Assembly: GCA_013286425.1 (NCBI GenBank)
Contig: JABDFS010000038.1
Location: 1-32,610 of the forward strand
DNA length: 32,610 nucleotides
DNA from: Bacteroidota bacterium
GTDB lineage: Bacteria > Bacteroidota > Bacteroidia > Chitinophagales > Chitinophagaceae
Direction of reading: 5' to 3'
In this document: positions 16,466 through 25,134 of the stretch, piece by piece
Numbering within the stretch: position 1 is the first letter of the stretch
Layout of the letters: every line of letters begins with the position of its first letter
Position numbers and translations under genes: made by a program
The notes under the pieces: generated by a model
The model's database searches: none
The model's input: only the letters and a program-made list of their open reading frames with translations
What the model was told of the DNA's origin: nothing

Positions 16466-17908
16466 TTAATTTAATGTTTCTTCAAGCAGCTGCGTTACTG
16501 TTTTAAGATCTGCTTTGCCTTTACTTAATTTTTTTACTTCGCCAACAAACAAACCCATCAAACCTTTTTTGCCTTTCTTATATTCTGAAACTTTATCAGG
16601 CATTTTATTTAAAACAACAGTTACCCATTGTTTTAATTCATCTGTATTATTTGTTTGAATGATGTTAAGCTGTGTTGCAAGTTCATCAACAGATGCAGTT
16701 TCATTCTTAATAATGGCAGGTAATAATTTTGATGAAGCATTTGAAAAACTTATTGCTCCTTTATCAATAAGCTCAATCATCGCTGCAAGTTTTTCGACAG
16801 GAATTTCATTCAACGCGACTCCTGATTCATTCGTCATTTGCTTTATCGGACCATTTATCCAATTCGAAACTGCTTTATAATTTTTTGTATGAGTCAGTGC
16901 TGATTCAAAATAATCTGCCGTTTCTTTTTCGCTGCTTAACAATGCAGCATCATATTCATTCAAGCCAAAATCTGATTGATATTTTTTATACAGTTCCTGC
17001 GGTAAAGCAGGCAAACTGTTTTTTATGTTATCAAGATATTCATTATTCAGATTTAACGGCGGCAAATCGGGCTCCGGCAAATAACGGTAATCGTTAGCTT
17101 CTTCTTTCTCGCGAATAGCAAACGTTGTATCGGTTGAAGCATCAAAGCTTCTTGTCTGTTGATAAATCTTTTCTCCTTTTTCAAGCAGATCAATCATGCG
17201 TTCAATTTCAAACTCAACAGCCCTTCTCACATTGCGAATTGAATTCAGATTTTTTACTTCTGCTTTTGTTCCTAATTTTTGTTCACCTTTTAATCTCACA
17301 GAAACATTTGCATCACATCTCAAACTGCCTTCTTCCATATTGCCGTCGCAAATATTTATCCATCGCACCAGCTTTCTTATTTCTGTAACAAACAATCCCG
17401 CTTCTTCTGCAGAATACATATCGGGTTCAGTAACTATTTCAATCAATGGAGTACCTGCACGATTATAATCTATGTAGCTGTGTTCATCATCAATATCATG
17501 AATGCTTTTACCGGCATCTTCTTCCAGGTGTATATGATGCAGTTTTATATTTCTTTCGCCGGTTGATGTGCGAATTTTTATAAACCCGCCACCACAAATA
17601 GGAACTGTATGTTGTGATGTTTGAAAACCTTTTGGAAGATCAGGATAGAAATAATGCTTGCGTGCGAAATAATTTTTTTGATTGATGGTGCAGTTACACG
17701 CTATGCCCATCATTACTGCGTACTCAATCGCTTTCTTGTTTGTCTTTGGTAAAGTGCCGGGATGCGCCAGCGTTATCACACCAACATTTTCATTTGGCGC
17801 TGAGCCATAAGCATTGGCATCGCTGCTGAACAATTTGCTTTTGGTTGATAATCGCGCGTGAACTTCCAAACCAATTACCGCTTCATATTTTTGGGCATCA
17901 CCACTCAT
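16466..17908 (-). CDS. gatB: Asp-tRNA(Asn)/Glu-tRNA(Gln) amidotransferase subunit B
   Basis: Subunit B of GatCAB, which converts Glu-tRNA(Gln) to Gln-tRNA(Gln) (and Asp-tRNA(Asn) to Asn-tRNA(Asn)) in the cytosol. From ATG 17908 the product is ~480 residues, normal for the family. It opens EAVIGLEVHARLSTKSKLFSSD and contains HLEEDAGKSIHD, YNRAGTPLIEIVTEPD and AEVKNLNSIRNVRRA from the catalytic cradle domain, then the helical and YqeY-like tail (~330-480). The frame extends 9 bp further to a TTG; the ATG is preferred. GatA and GatC are not in the window. Confidence 0.96.
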   Translation of the reverse strand: MSGDAQKYEAVIGLEVHARLSTKSKLFSSDANAYGSAPNENVGVITLAHPGTLPKTNKKAIEYAVMMGIACNCTINQKNYFARKHYFYPDLPKGFQTSQHTVPICGGGFIKIRTSTGERNIKLHHIHLEEDAGKSIHDIDDEHSYIDYNRAGTPLIEIVTEPDMYSAEEAGLFVTEIRKLVRWINICDGNMEEGSLRCDANVSVRLKGEQKLGTKAEVKNLNSIRNVRRAVEFEIERMIDLLEKGEKIYQQTRSFDASTDTTFAIREKEEANDYRYLPEPDLPPLNLNNEYLDNIKNSLPALPQELYKKYQSDFGLNEYDAALLSSEKETADYFESALTHTKNYKAVSNWINGPIKQMTNESGVALNEIPVEKLAAMIELIDKGAISFSNASSKLLPAIIKNETASVDELATQLNIIQTNNTDELKQWVTVVLNKMPDKVSEYKKGKKGLMGLFVGEVKKLSKGKADLKTVTQLLEETLN

Positions 17909-17992
17909 GGGCGGCAAAAATACGTTCTGTAAATGTTATGCAGATGTAAAACAGCTTCACATTTATTTAATATTTACGGGATGTTTACCTGC

Positions 17993-18000
17993 TACTTTTG
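17993..18000 (+). promoter_or_regulatory. Predicted -7 box of the phospholipase-like gene
   Basis: TACTTTTG (17993-18000) is an exact match to the Bacteroidota -7 consensus TAnnTTTG, 15 bp before the ATG at 18016. The -33 region is only weakly matched (TTTA near 17972). The leader would be about 10 nt. Confidence 0.5.
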
Positions 18001-18015
18001 CCATTAAATTCAGAT

Positions 18016-19005
18016 ATGCGAAAGAAGAACTATCCTGTTGCACTATTTTTTTCATGTCTTGTAATTGTTGTTTCATTATGCAGCTGGGGATTTTATGTTC
18101 ATGAAACAACAACGCAGTTAGCCATATACGAATTGCCGAAACCATTGCGTAATTTTTTCTATTCACATATTGATACGCTTGTTGCAAATGCCATTCGTCC
18201 GGATAAACGCAGGAACACTGACAAAACTGAAGCTGCCAAACATTTTATTGATCTTGAAAATTATGGCAATGGCGCGGTTAATATAATGCCGCATGATCTT
18301 GCAACTGCTGTTCAGCAATATTCATGGGATACACTGAAAAGGTATGGTTATGTTCCTTACCAGGTTGTTATAGAATATGATTCGCTGGTAAATGCTTTCA
18401 AACAAAAAAATAGCGACAGTATTATTTTTTATGCGGATGATTTAGCGCATTACATTGAAGATGCAAACGTTCCTCTGCATACAAGCAATAATTATGACGG
18501 ACAACTAACAGGTCAGAAAGGTTTGCATGCTTTGTGGGAATCAACCATACCTGAACTTGAGTTGAGCAATTATCAATTATACCAGAAACATAAAGCAACT
18601 TATGTAAACAATAAAGCTGATGCAGTTTGGGGTGCTGTAAAAAGAGCGCATGCATTATTGCCAGAAATGTTTGAGAAAGAAAAAGAAGTGGCTGCAAATT
18701 TTCCTGATAGCTCTAAATACGTTTCAAAAATGTACTACGGCAGGATGACGAAAGTATATACAGATGCATTTGCCAAACAATATGCTGCGGCTTTAACTTC
18801 TACTATAAACGACCAGCTTGTTCAGTCTGCAAATATGGTTGCAGATTTCTGGTATTCTGCATGGATCGATGCCGGCAAACCCAACCTTAAAAACTTATAT
18901 CAAAATAGAAAGCCTGAAAGAAAACAACTCAAAAAAGAATTGAAGTCTTATAAGAAAAATGATTTGCTTAAAGACAGTTTATTGCGCGCAAAAAAGGAAT
19001 CTTAG
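18016..19005 (+). CDS. Zinc-dependent phospholipase C / S1-P1 nuclease-like exported protein
   Basis: A ~329-residue protein with an N-terminal signal or anchor (FFSCLVIVVSLCSWGF). The zinc-dependent phospholipase C/P1-nuclease fold is indicated by W-G-F-Y-V-H at the mature N-terminus, AAKHFIDLENYG (~71-82), the LAHYIEDANVPLHTSNNYDG segment (His-x3-Asp ligands, ~145-165) and GLHALWE (His and Glu, ~172-178). It should bind three zinc ions in the periplasm and cleave phosphodiester bonds in phospholipids or nucleic acids. Start ATG 18016 (MRKKNYP) is chosen over the TTG at 17998. The stop overlaps the convergent ricT gene by 4 bp. Lys-rich C-terminal tail. Confidence 0.8.
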   Translation: MRKKNYPVALFFSCLVIVVSLCSWGFYVHETTTQLAIYELPKPLRNFFYSHIDTLVANAIRPDKRRNTDKTEAAKHFIDLENYGNGAVNIMPHDLATAVQQYSWDTLKRYGYVPYQVVIEYDSLVNAFKQKNSDSIIFYADDLAHYIEDANVPLHTSNNYDGQLTGQKGLHALWESTIPELELSNYQLYQKHKATYVNNKADAVWGAVKRAHALLPEMFEKEKEVAANFPDSSKYVSKMYYGRMTKVYTDAFAKQYAAALTSTINDQLVQSANMVADFWYSAWIDAGKPNLKNLYQNRKPERKQLKKELKSYKKNDLLKDSLLRAKKES

Positions 19006-20315
19006 TCAGCCTTTTTCGGAGGTGGTGGCTGAGGTGGCCTGCTCCTGTTCATATTTCCTTTTTGCGGCGGCCTGGCAGGTTGTTGCTGTGGCGGCTTAGG
19101 CTGTTGTTGTGCAGGCTTCTGCAATTGCGGTTTTTGATTTTGTTGCTGTGGTTTATTTTTCTGTTGATTCTGTTGCGGGTTAACAGTTTCTCTTTTTCTT
19201 TCCTGCTTCTGTTTTTCTTTATTACGTTGCGAAGTCTTTTCCAGGTTACTTATTGTAAGATGGCCAACTACATCAACAAAGCTGTGCTCAACTTCTTTTG
19301 AAACGCCAAGTTCTACCGGCTGCAGGTCATCAACCCTTATACCTCTTGCATTTTGTTGCTTTATTTCTTTTACACGGCGAATGGTTAAAGGATAATGCTT
19401 TGCTCCGCCCTGTAAAATATACCACATCAGGTTTTTAAAGATGTCTTTCTTAATTAGGATTGCCAGGCCTTTTGAAGTTTCCAGCGTATCGGCATTATCA
19501 GGAAAATCCTGCAGTGCATCTAAATAAGTATCCAGCTCATAATTCAAACAACATTTTAAACGGCCGCATTGTCCGCTCAGTTTTGTTTGATTGATAGATA
19601 AGTTTTGATAACGTGCGGCTGTGGTTGTAACACTTTTAAAATCGGTGAGCCATGTTGAACAACACAATTCTCTTCCGCAACTGCCAATGCCGCCAACTTT
19701 TGCAGCACCCTGACGAATGCCCACCTGGCGCATTTCTATCTTCAGCTTAAATTCAGAAGCATAAAGTCTTATCAGCTCACGGAAATCAACACGATCATCA
19801 GCAGTATAAAAGAAAGTTCCTTTTTTGCCATCTGCCTGAATTTCTATTTCAATCAGCTTCATGTCTAAATTCAATCGTTTGGCAATAACGCGGCTTGTAG
19901 TTAAGGCATCTCTTTCGCGGGCTTTATTTTTTTCAAAAACCTCAAGGTCTTTTTCATTGCTCAGGCGTAATATTTTCTTCATATCAATGCCATACTCGCT
20001 GATATTTTTTTTCTTTAATTGCAGGCGCACCAACTCACCGGTTAAACTCACTTCACCCACATCAAAACCATTTACACCTTCAACTGTAACCATATCGCCC
20101 TTCTCAAAATATTGCAGCAAAGCATTGCGGTAATAATCTTTACGGCTGCCCTGGTTAAAACTTATTTCCACCACTTTGCAGGCACTATCTGCATCGCTTA
20201 TCGGCAGGTTCCATAACCAGTCGTGCACATTCATGCGGTTACAACTGCCGGTGCTGCATCCGCCATTACTTTTACAACCGTTAGGTTTACCCGTACCGCA
20301 ACTTCCACAGCTCAT
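19002..20315 (-). CDS. ricT: PSP1-domain protein, RicT/YaaT-like Fe-S regulatory subunit
   Basis: A ~437-residue cytosolic protein of the PSP1/YaaT family. In Bacillus RicT works with RicA and RicF as a [4Fe-4S]-bearing complex that aids RNase Y mRNA processing. Cys-rich motifs are visible: an N-terminal SCGSCGTG...GCSTGSC stretch (~2-25), GSCGRELCCSTWL (~212-224) and GQCGRLKCCLNYE (~245-257). The C-terminal ~80 residues are Gln/Pro/Lys-rich low complexity and probably disordered. ATG 20315 is preferred to the TTG at 20324. It lies downstream of holB, as yaaT does in Bacillus, here with a long palindrome between them. Partners RicA/RicF were not seen. Confidence 0.9.
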   Translation of the reverse strand: MSCGSCGTGKPNGCKSNGGCSTGSCNRMNVHDWLWNLPISDADSACKVVEISFNQGSRKDYYRNALLQYFEKGDMVTVEGVNGFDVGEVSLTGELVRLQLKKKNISEYGIDMKKILRLSNEKDLEVFEKNKARERDALTTSRVIAKRLNLDMKLIEIEIQADGKKGTFFYTADDRVDFRELIRLYASEFKLKIEMRQVGIRQGAAKVGGIGSCGRELCCSTWLTDFKSVTTTAARYQNLSINQTKLSGQCGRLKCCLNYELDTYLDALQDFPDNADTLETSKGLAILIKKDIFKNLMWYILQGGAKHYPLTIRRVKEIKQQNARGIRVDDLQPVELGVSKEVEHSFVDVVGHLTISNLEKTSQRNKEKQKQERKRETVNPQQNQQKNKPQQQNQKPQLQKPAQQQPKPPQQQPARPPQKGNMNRSRPPQPPPPKKAD

Positions 20316-20351
20316 TATATTCAATTATAATCAGTAAAAAATATTGAGGAA

Positions 20352-20588
20352 GATTTTTTGGGTTACCAGCTTTAGAATAAATATTGAACTTCGTTGCGTC
20401 GCATCACTTCAACGGCATGAATACTGTTGAGCTTACGTTTGTATTCGAACAGGTTTCAAAAATATAAACCATTTATATTTCGAAAAATCACTTTGCTTTT
20501 AATACCTCAGCTGATAATATATCGTCAGCCGAAGTGTTGCGACGCAAGGGACGATGCCACTTGAACTATTGCTGGCCACCAAAAAATC
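20352..20588. repeat. Long imperfect palindrome (~237 bp) filling the holB-ricT gap
   Basis: Nested inverted arms share one centre near 20470: GATTTTTTGG (20352-20361) with CCAAAAAATC (20579-20588); CCAGC (20366-20370) with GCTGG (20571-20575); a 17-bp arm TTGCGTCGCATCACTTC (20394-20410) with its complement at 20531-20547 (one mismatch); and a perfect 9-bp AAATATAAA/TTTATATTT stem (20460-20468 and 20472-20480). The parts between pair less well. It resembles a MITE or a large REP-like hairpin element without coding capacity. Confidence 0.75.
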
Positions 20589-20618
20589 ACTCTTCACATG
20601 CTGCAAAATTTTACAGCG

Positions 20619-21833
20619 TTAATCTGTCAAAATTAAGGCATTGTTCTTAATGAGATGATACAATTTAATAGTAAGGGTATGAAATAACATTTTAGCATTG
20701 GCATTGCGCTCTATGTAATACACCGCTTTATTCAGCTCTTCTATAATAGCCTGCTGGTGATTTACCGATGCAATTTTATTAAGGCGCCCTGCAAAATCTT
20801 TCTCAGAATCTGCTATTGAAATATTGTCTCCGGCAAAACGGATGCGAATGCTTTGCTGCAGCAAATGCATAAAATATAACAGGAATTGCTTTTGCTTTTC
20901 GCGGCCAAGCTTGCTTATTTCTTCTATCCATTTTACCTGTGCTGCTGCGCCATTTTTTAAAATGCTGTTCAGCCATTCACGTAATAAACTTTGCCAGTCT
21001 TCAGATGCATTTTGCAATAACTGCAGTGCTTCCCGATAATTGCCTTGTGCTATTGCGGCTGTTTGTTGCGCTGCATTTTTTTCAAGATTGCCGCGTTTTA
21101 TCAATGCATCCGTAACCTCATTCGTTTCAAGCGGGTGCAATCTAACCAACTGGCACCTGCTTAAAATGGTTGGAAGAATAAGGTCTTCATTTTCGGCAAC
21201 CAGGATAAACAAAGTATCCGGCGGCGGTTCTTCAATCAGCTTCAGCAGTTTGTTGCCTTCTTTGCCAAGATATTCCGGCATCCACATCACTAAAATTTTG
21301 TACGGGCTTTCAAAACTTTTAAGGCTCAGTTTGCGGATGATGTCGTTACATTCTTCCGCCGTAATATTTCCCTGTTTATTTTCTGCGCCGATGAACTGCA
21401 GCCAATCATAAACATTACCATAAGTAAACTGCTGAATAAATTCGCGCCATTCATGAATATAATCTGTGCTGGTAGGTTTATCACCCGGTTTTTTTGGAAT
21501 AACAGGATAAGAAAAATGAATATCCGGATGTACATAATTATCAGCCTTTGAAAAGCCCGGTTGCTTTTGCATGAAAGCATCCGCTTCATCCGCAGTTTTG
21601 GGAAATACCGGTTTTATTTCTTCAGCCGGTTCGCCAAATAAAGATGGACCTGCATCTTGTTTTGCAGATGATGGCAACAGGCTTATGTATTCTGCAAACG
21701 CCAATGCCAGTGACAAAGCGCCGGAACCTTCGTTGCCGAGAAAAAGCAAAGCATGGCTTAAACGGTTTTGTTCAACCATTTCCAACAAATGTTGTTTTGT
21801 ATTTTGCTGGCCAATTACATCTGCGAAGCGCAT
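20619..21833 (-). CDS. holB: DNA polymerase III delta-prime subunit (clamp loader)
   Basis: The delta-prime subunit of the replicative clamp loader, a AAA+ fold that stabilises the complex and is usually inactive as an ATPase. From ATG 21833 the product is ~404 residues: FADVIGQQNTKQHLLEMV opening, HALLFLGNEGSGALSLAL in place of the Walker A (Lys replaced by Ala), KILVMWMPEYLGKEGNKLLKLIEEPPPDTLFILVAE (Walker B and linker), then TILSRCQLVRL, the sensor-1 equivalent. The zinc-binding four-Cys module normal after the P-loop is absent; that part is Ala/Pro/Ser-rich and Cys-free. The frame extends to ATG 21884, but those 17 extra residues come from repeat-like DNA. Confidence 0.9.
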   Translation of the reverse strand: MRFADVIGQQNTKQHLLEMVEQNRLSHALLFLGNEGSGALSLALAFAEYISLLPSSAKQDAGPSLFGEPAEEIKPVFPKTADEADAFMQKQPGFSKADNYVHPDIHFSYPVIPKKPGDKPTSTDYIHEWREFIQQFTYGNVYDWLQFIGAENKQGNITAEECNDIIRKLSLKSFESPYKILVMWMPEYLGKEGNKLLKLIEEPPPDTLFILVAENEDLILPTILSRCQLVRLHPLETNEVTDALIKRGNLEKNAAQQTAAIAQGNYREALQLLQNASEDWQSLLREWLNSILKNGAAAQVKWIEEISKLGREKQKQFLLYFMHLLQQSIRIRFAGDNISIADSEKDFAGRLNKIASVNHQQAIIEELNKAVYYIERNANAKMLFHTLTIKLYHLIKNNALILTD

Positions 21834-21853
21834 GAAGCGAAGATATATTGAAG

Positions 21854-21916
21854 AAGTTGTAAGTTTTAAGTTAAAATCGTTCATGGTTGACTATTCACCA
21901 TTCACTTTCACTTTAT
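21854..21916. repeat. Degenerate 7-bp tandem repeats between holB and murF
   Basis: The divergent spacer reads as nine successive 7-bp words: AAGTTGT, AAGTTTT, AAGTTAA, AATCGTT, CATGGTT, GACTATT, CACCATT, CACTTTC, ACTTTAT. Two word families (AAGTTnn and CnCnATT) are joined. Similar 7-bp arrays flank the four-helix-bundle gene in the paa operon (26461-26517, 26912-26967). It also extends the holB reading frame and so explains the spurious upstream start. Confidence 0.55.
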
Positions 21917-21938
21917 ATCTTGCATCAAACAATTTCAC

Positions 21939-23231
21939 TTGGCCATTCCTGAATTATATAAAATCTATTTGCAGTACCCATCTGTACAAACAGATACAAG
22001 AAAACTTAAATCCGGCGATATCTTTTTTGCATTGAAAGGCGATAATTTCAACGGTAATGCATTTGCTTTAAAAGCACTTGAATCGGGCGCTGTTTATGCG
22101 GTAATTGATGAAGACATTGATGCATCAAACAATAAATTAATTAAAGTTGATGATGTGCTTGCAACATTGCAGCAGCTTGCCAAATATCACCGCCAACAAT
22201 TTTCAATCCCTTTTATCGCCATAACGGGAAGCAACGGAAAAACAACAACCAAGGAATTAATTCATGCAGTGCTTTCATCGCAGTATAAAACATATACAAC
22301 AGAAGGAAATTTAAATAACCATATCGGCGTGCCGCTAACCATTTTAAAAATTAAAAGCGATGCACAAATGGCGGTGATTGAAATGGGGGCTAATCATCAA
22401 AAGGAAATTGAAGGTTATTGTAGGGTTGCGCAGCCAACGCACGGTGTAATTTCAAACGTTGGTAAAGCACACCTTGAAGGTTTTGGTGGAATAGAAGGCG
22501 TAAAAAAAGGCAAAGGAGAATTGTATGATTTTATCCGCTCGCACAATGGTGTTGTGTTTGCTTTTGATGATTATGATTACCTGCATCAGATGAGTGAAGG
22601 CATCAAAGAAATAATCTGGTACGGAACAAAAAGCGGGGAAGTAACCGGTACTGTAAAAGCATCTGAACCTTTTCTGCAGGTTGCTGTTACAAAGGGGTTT
22701 TCATTTGATGTAATTAAAACAAATCTTGTTGGCGATTATAACCTGCCCAATATTTTATGTGCTGTTACCATCGGCAGATATTTTAATGTGCCCGATGAAA
22801 AAATAAAATCATCAATAGAAAATTATATTCCTTCAAACAGCCGCTCGCAATTGATTGAAATCGGTTCAAACAAAATAATACTGGATGCTTATAATGCAAA
22901 CCCTTCAAGCATGAAGGCAGCAATTGAAAACTTCAGCAGCATTCATGCCGATAATAAAATTCTCGTGCTCGGCGGCATGATGGAATTAGGCGATGAGAGT
23001 TTGCATGAACATGAAAATCTTATAAAACTTATTCAGCAAAATAATTTTGAGAATGTAATTCTTGTTGGCGGAAATTTTAAACACACACATCAATCATATA
23101 CCTATTTTGATAAAGCAGAAGAAGCGGCATCCTATATTCAGTGGCAACATTTTCAGCATGCATATTTTTTAATAAAGGGAAGCCGCAGCATGCAAATGGA
23201 AAAAGTTTTAACCGCATTTAAAGTTGAATAA
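21939..23231 (+). CDS. murF: UDP-N-acetylmuramoyl-tripeptide--D-Ala-D-Ala ligase
   Basis: Adds D-Ala-D-Ala to the UDP-MurNAc-tripeptide, the last cytosolic peptide step of peptidoglycan synthesis. The 430-residue product has the N-terminal UDP-binding part (ELYKIYLQYPSVQTDTRKL and SGDIFFALKG, ~5-34), the ATP-binding loop ITGSNGKTTTKE (~95-106), the central TEGNLNNHIGVPLTIL and EMGANHQKEI motifs, and the C-terminal domain with LDAYNANPSSM (~312-322) and VLGGMMELG. No ATG lies near the conserved N-terminus; the start is TTG at 21939, the only plausible initiator between the in-frame TGA (21888-21890) and TDTR. Such a weak start may limit translation. Its 5' region overlaps the heptad repeat zone. 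Confidence 0.96.
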   Translation: MAIPELYKIYLQYPSVQTDTRKLKSGDIFFALKGDNFNGNAFALKALESGAVYAVIDEDIDASNNKLIKVDDVLATLQQLAKYHRQQFSIPFIAITGSNGKTTTKELIHAVLSSQYKTYTTEGNLNNHIGVPLTILKIKSDAQMAVIEMGANHQKEIEGYCRVAQPTHGVISNVGKAHLEGFGGIEGVKKGKGELYDFIRSHNGVVFAFDDYDYLHQMSEGIKEIIWYGTKSGEVTGTVKASEPFLQVAVTKGFSFDVIKTNLVGDYNLPNILCAVTIGRYFNVPDEKIKSSIENYIPSNSRSQLIEIGSNKIILDAYNANPSSMKAAIENFSSIHADNKILVLGGMMELGDESLHEHENLIKLIQQNNFENVILVGGNFKHTHQSYTYFDKAEEAASYIQWQHFQHAYFLIKGSRSMQMEKVLTAFKVE

Positions 23232-23255
23232 CTTTGCTGCTTTTAATTGCAGCAA

Positions 23256-23711
23256 ATGAGTTCTGATAAACCTTCTTATTTATTTAGTGTTTTAACCAAT
23301 AAGTGCCCCAGGTGTCGCCGTGGCGATATATTTCAATCGAAAAATGCTTATGCTTTAAAGGGAAGCAGGTACATGAAGATGCACGAGCATTGCCCTCTTT
23401 GCGGGCAGGCAACAGAGCTTGAAGTTGGGTTTTATTACGGAACAGGTTATGTTAGCTATGGTTTAGGCATCGGATTGTCTGTTGCAACATTTATAGCATG
23501 GTGGGTTTTAATAGGAATATCTGTAAATGATAACCGTGTTTTCTGGTGGCTTGGCTTCAATACATTTTTATTAATAGTTCTTCAACCGCCGCTCATGCGC
23601 TTCTCGCGCAGCTTATGGCTTAGCTGGTTTGTAAAATATGATGCTGATTGGGAAAAACATAAACCCCAGGATCCCGAGCGCATCGTAAAAGAGCAAATGG
23701 GTAACTGGTAA
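23256..23711 (+). CDS. DUF983 membrane protein with zinc ribbon
   Basis: A 151-residue protein with two CxxC knuckles, CPRCRRGDIF (~17-26) and CPLCGQATELEVGFYYGTGY (~48-67), typical of DUF983, followed by two hydrophobic segments (~72-95 and ~104-120) and a basic tail. It is probably an inner-membrane protein with a cytosolic zinc ribbon; function is not established. ATG 23256 is preferred to a TTG at 23247. It follows murF by 24 bp on the same strand and converges on the PaaI-like gene with only 3 bp between stops. Confidence 0.88.
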   Translation: MSSDKPSYLFSVLTNKCPRCRRGDIFQSKNAYALKGSRYMKMHEHCPLCGQATELEVGFYYGTGYVSYGLGIGLSVATFIAWWVLIGISVNDNRVFWWLGFNTFLLIVLQPPLMRFSRSLWLSWFVKYDADWEKHKPQDPERIVKEQMGNW

Positions 23712-23714
23712 TAA

Positions 23715-24131
23715 TTACAAAAGCGGTTTGCCTGTTCTGTAACAGGTACCTTTAAACAGCGCTATTAAGTTATTATGCTGATTGGTTATTTCAACAAGAT
23801 AAACGCCGGTGTTTTTTCCATTGCGTATTTCTTTCGCTTCTGCAATTAATGTATCATCAACAAAAACAGGTTTCAAAAAAGAGATGGATGTTTCCAATGC
23901 CAGCGAAAGATTATTCCTGCTGTTGCATGCAAAGGCAAATGCACTGTCTGCAAGCGAAAAAGCTATCCCGCCGTGAACCACATTAAGCCCATTCATCATT
24001 TCTTTTCTTACCGTCATTTTTATTTTACTGTAGCCTTCTTTTACATCAAGTATTTCAATGCCTAACCATTTACTAAACTCATCTGTTTTAAATACCTGTT
24101 GTATTGTAGCAGCCGGATTATTTTCTTGCAT
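23715..24131 (-). CDS. paaI: PaaI-type hotdog acyl-CoA thioesterase
   Basis: A 138-residue hotdog-fold thioesterase of the PaaI subfamily, which hydrolyses ring-hydroxylated phenylacetyl-CoA thioesters that accumulate when the pathway stalls. The family hallmark VVHGGIAFSLADSAFAFACNSRN (in parts: VVHGGIAFSLADS, residues 51-63) carries the catalytic Asp62. A second conserved segment is SISFLKPVFVDDTLIAEA. It lies 39 bp downstream of the paaG-like gene on the same strand, at the distal end of the paa cluster. The specific substrate is inferred from this context. Confidence 0.88.
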   Translation of the reverse strand: MQENNPAATIQQVFKTDEFSKWLGIEILDVKEGYSKIKMTVRKEMMNGLNVVHGGIAFSLADSAFAFACNSRNNLSLALETSISFLKPVFVDDTLIAEAKEIRNGKNTGVYLVEITNQHNNLIALFKGTCYRTGKPLL

Positions 24132-24170
24132 AAGATGAATATAGGTAACAATTGATCAGTTCAATAACAA

Positions 24171-24947
24171 TTAATGCCCGCCAAACTCAGGTTTTCTTTT
24201 ATGTAAGAAAGCGTCTACACCTTCTTTAAAATCATCTGTTGCTGCAGCACGCTGCTGTAAATAATCTTCCAATTGCAATTGTTGTTCAAGTGAATTATTA
24301 AGCGATTCATTCAAAGCTTTCTTGGTAAACCATAAACCACGTGTAGGCATTTTTGCCAGTGTTTCAGCAATTTTTTTAGATTCCTCTTCAAAAAGATTAT
24401 TGGGAATAGCCTTATAAATTACAGCAGAACGTTCTGCCTGTTTAGCGCTTAGTTTTTCACCCAGCATCATAAATGCGCTTGCTTTTTGAAAGCCTATCAA
24501 TCTCGGCAAAAAGAAAGTACCACCACAATCGGGTATAAGCCCGATCTTGCTAAACACCTGCAGAAATATAGCAGAGTTGGCTGCCACAACAATATCGCAA
24601 CACAAAGCAATATTGGCACCTGCGCCTGCGGCTACACCGTTTACTGCAGCTACAACAGGCTTTTGAAGATTGCGGATCTTTGTTAATATAGGATGAAATT
24701 GTTCCAGCAATATTGTTTGAATACCGGCTCTCGATAAGTCCGGTATTTCAGCCAGGTCCTGACCGGCAGAAAAGCCTTTACCTTTCCCGGTTAAATACAC
24801 GCAACGCACTTCCGGAGATTTATCACATTGTTCTAATATATCATGCAGCAGCAATGCCATTTCCCGGTTAAAGCAATTTAATTTTTCGGGGCGGTTTAAT
24901 GTTACATACCCTACTCCGTCTACTACTTCAAATAAAACAGGTTCCAT
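24171..24947 (-). CDS. paaG: PaaG-like enoyl-CoA isomerase
   Basis: A 258-residue crotonase-fold enzyme. In the phenylacetate pathway PaaG isomerises ring-1,2-epoxyphenylacetyl-CoA to the seven-membered oxepin-CoA. The oxyanion-hole segments GFSAGQDLAEI (~58-68) and NGVAAGAGANIALCCDIV (~103-120) are present, as is IPDCGGTFFLPRLIG (~138-152), where Asp140 is the PaaG catalytic residue. The C-terminal helix ends in HKRKPEFGGH, as in PaaG. It is separated from paaD by 187 bp, so it may have its own promoter. Other crotonases are possible, but the Asp and gene order favour PaaG. Confidence 0.88.
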   Translation of the reverse strand: MEPVLFEVVDGVGYVTLNRPEKLNCFNREMALLLHDILEQCDKSPEVRCVYLTGKGKGFSAGQDLAEIPDLSRAGIQTILLEQFHPILTKIRNLQKPVVAAVNGVAAGAGANIALCCDIVVAANSAIFLQVFSKIGLIPDCGGTFFLPRLIGFQKASAFMMLGEKLSAKQAERSAVIYKAIPNNLFEEESKKIAETLAKMPTRGLWFTKKALNESLNNSLEQQLQLEDYLQQRAAATDDFKEGVDAFLHKRKPEFGGH

Positions 24948-25134
24948 AATAATGTGTTTTTATAATGCTTCTTTTTTTAAAGTTTACAATACCTTCTTAC
25001 TGCTTGATAACAATAAGCAGGCATAACATTTCTGTTTAAAGATTCAGGTAGCGTGTTTATTGGAAATATACTTAATAAATAAGCTGATCTCAGTGCAGCA
25101 ACAGGTTAATAAATGTAAAATAAATCCAAATATT

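Noticed and set aside
18422..18697. Minus-strand ORF opposite the phospholipase-like gene
   Set aside because: A shadow of a well-supported gene; its peptide shows no family features.
21834..21884. HolB start at ATG 21884
   Set aside because: Adds 17 residues encoded by the heptad repeats; the conserved family N-terminus begins at 21833.
25000..25020. CTGCTT/AAGCAG hairpin between paaD and paaG as a terminator
   Set aside because: Six-bp stem with no T-run on either side; most likely chance.
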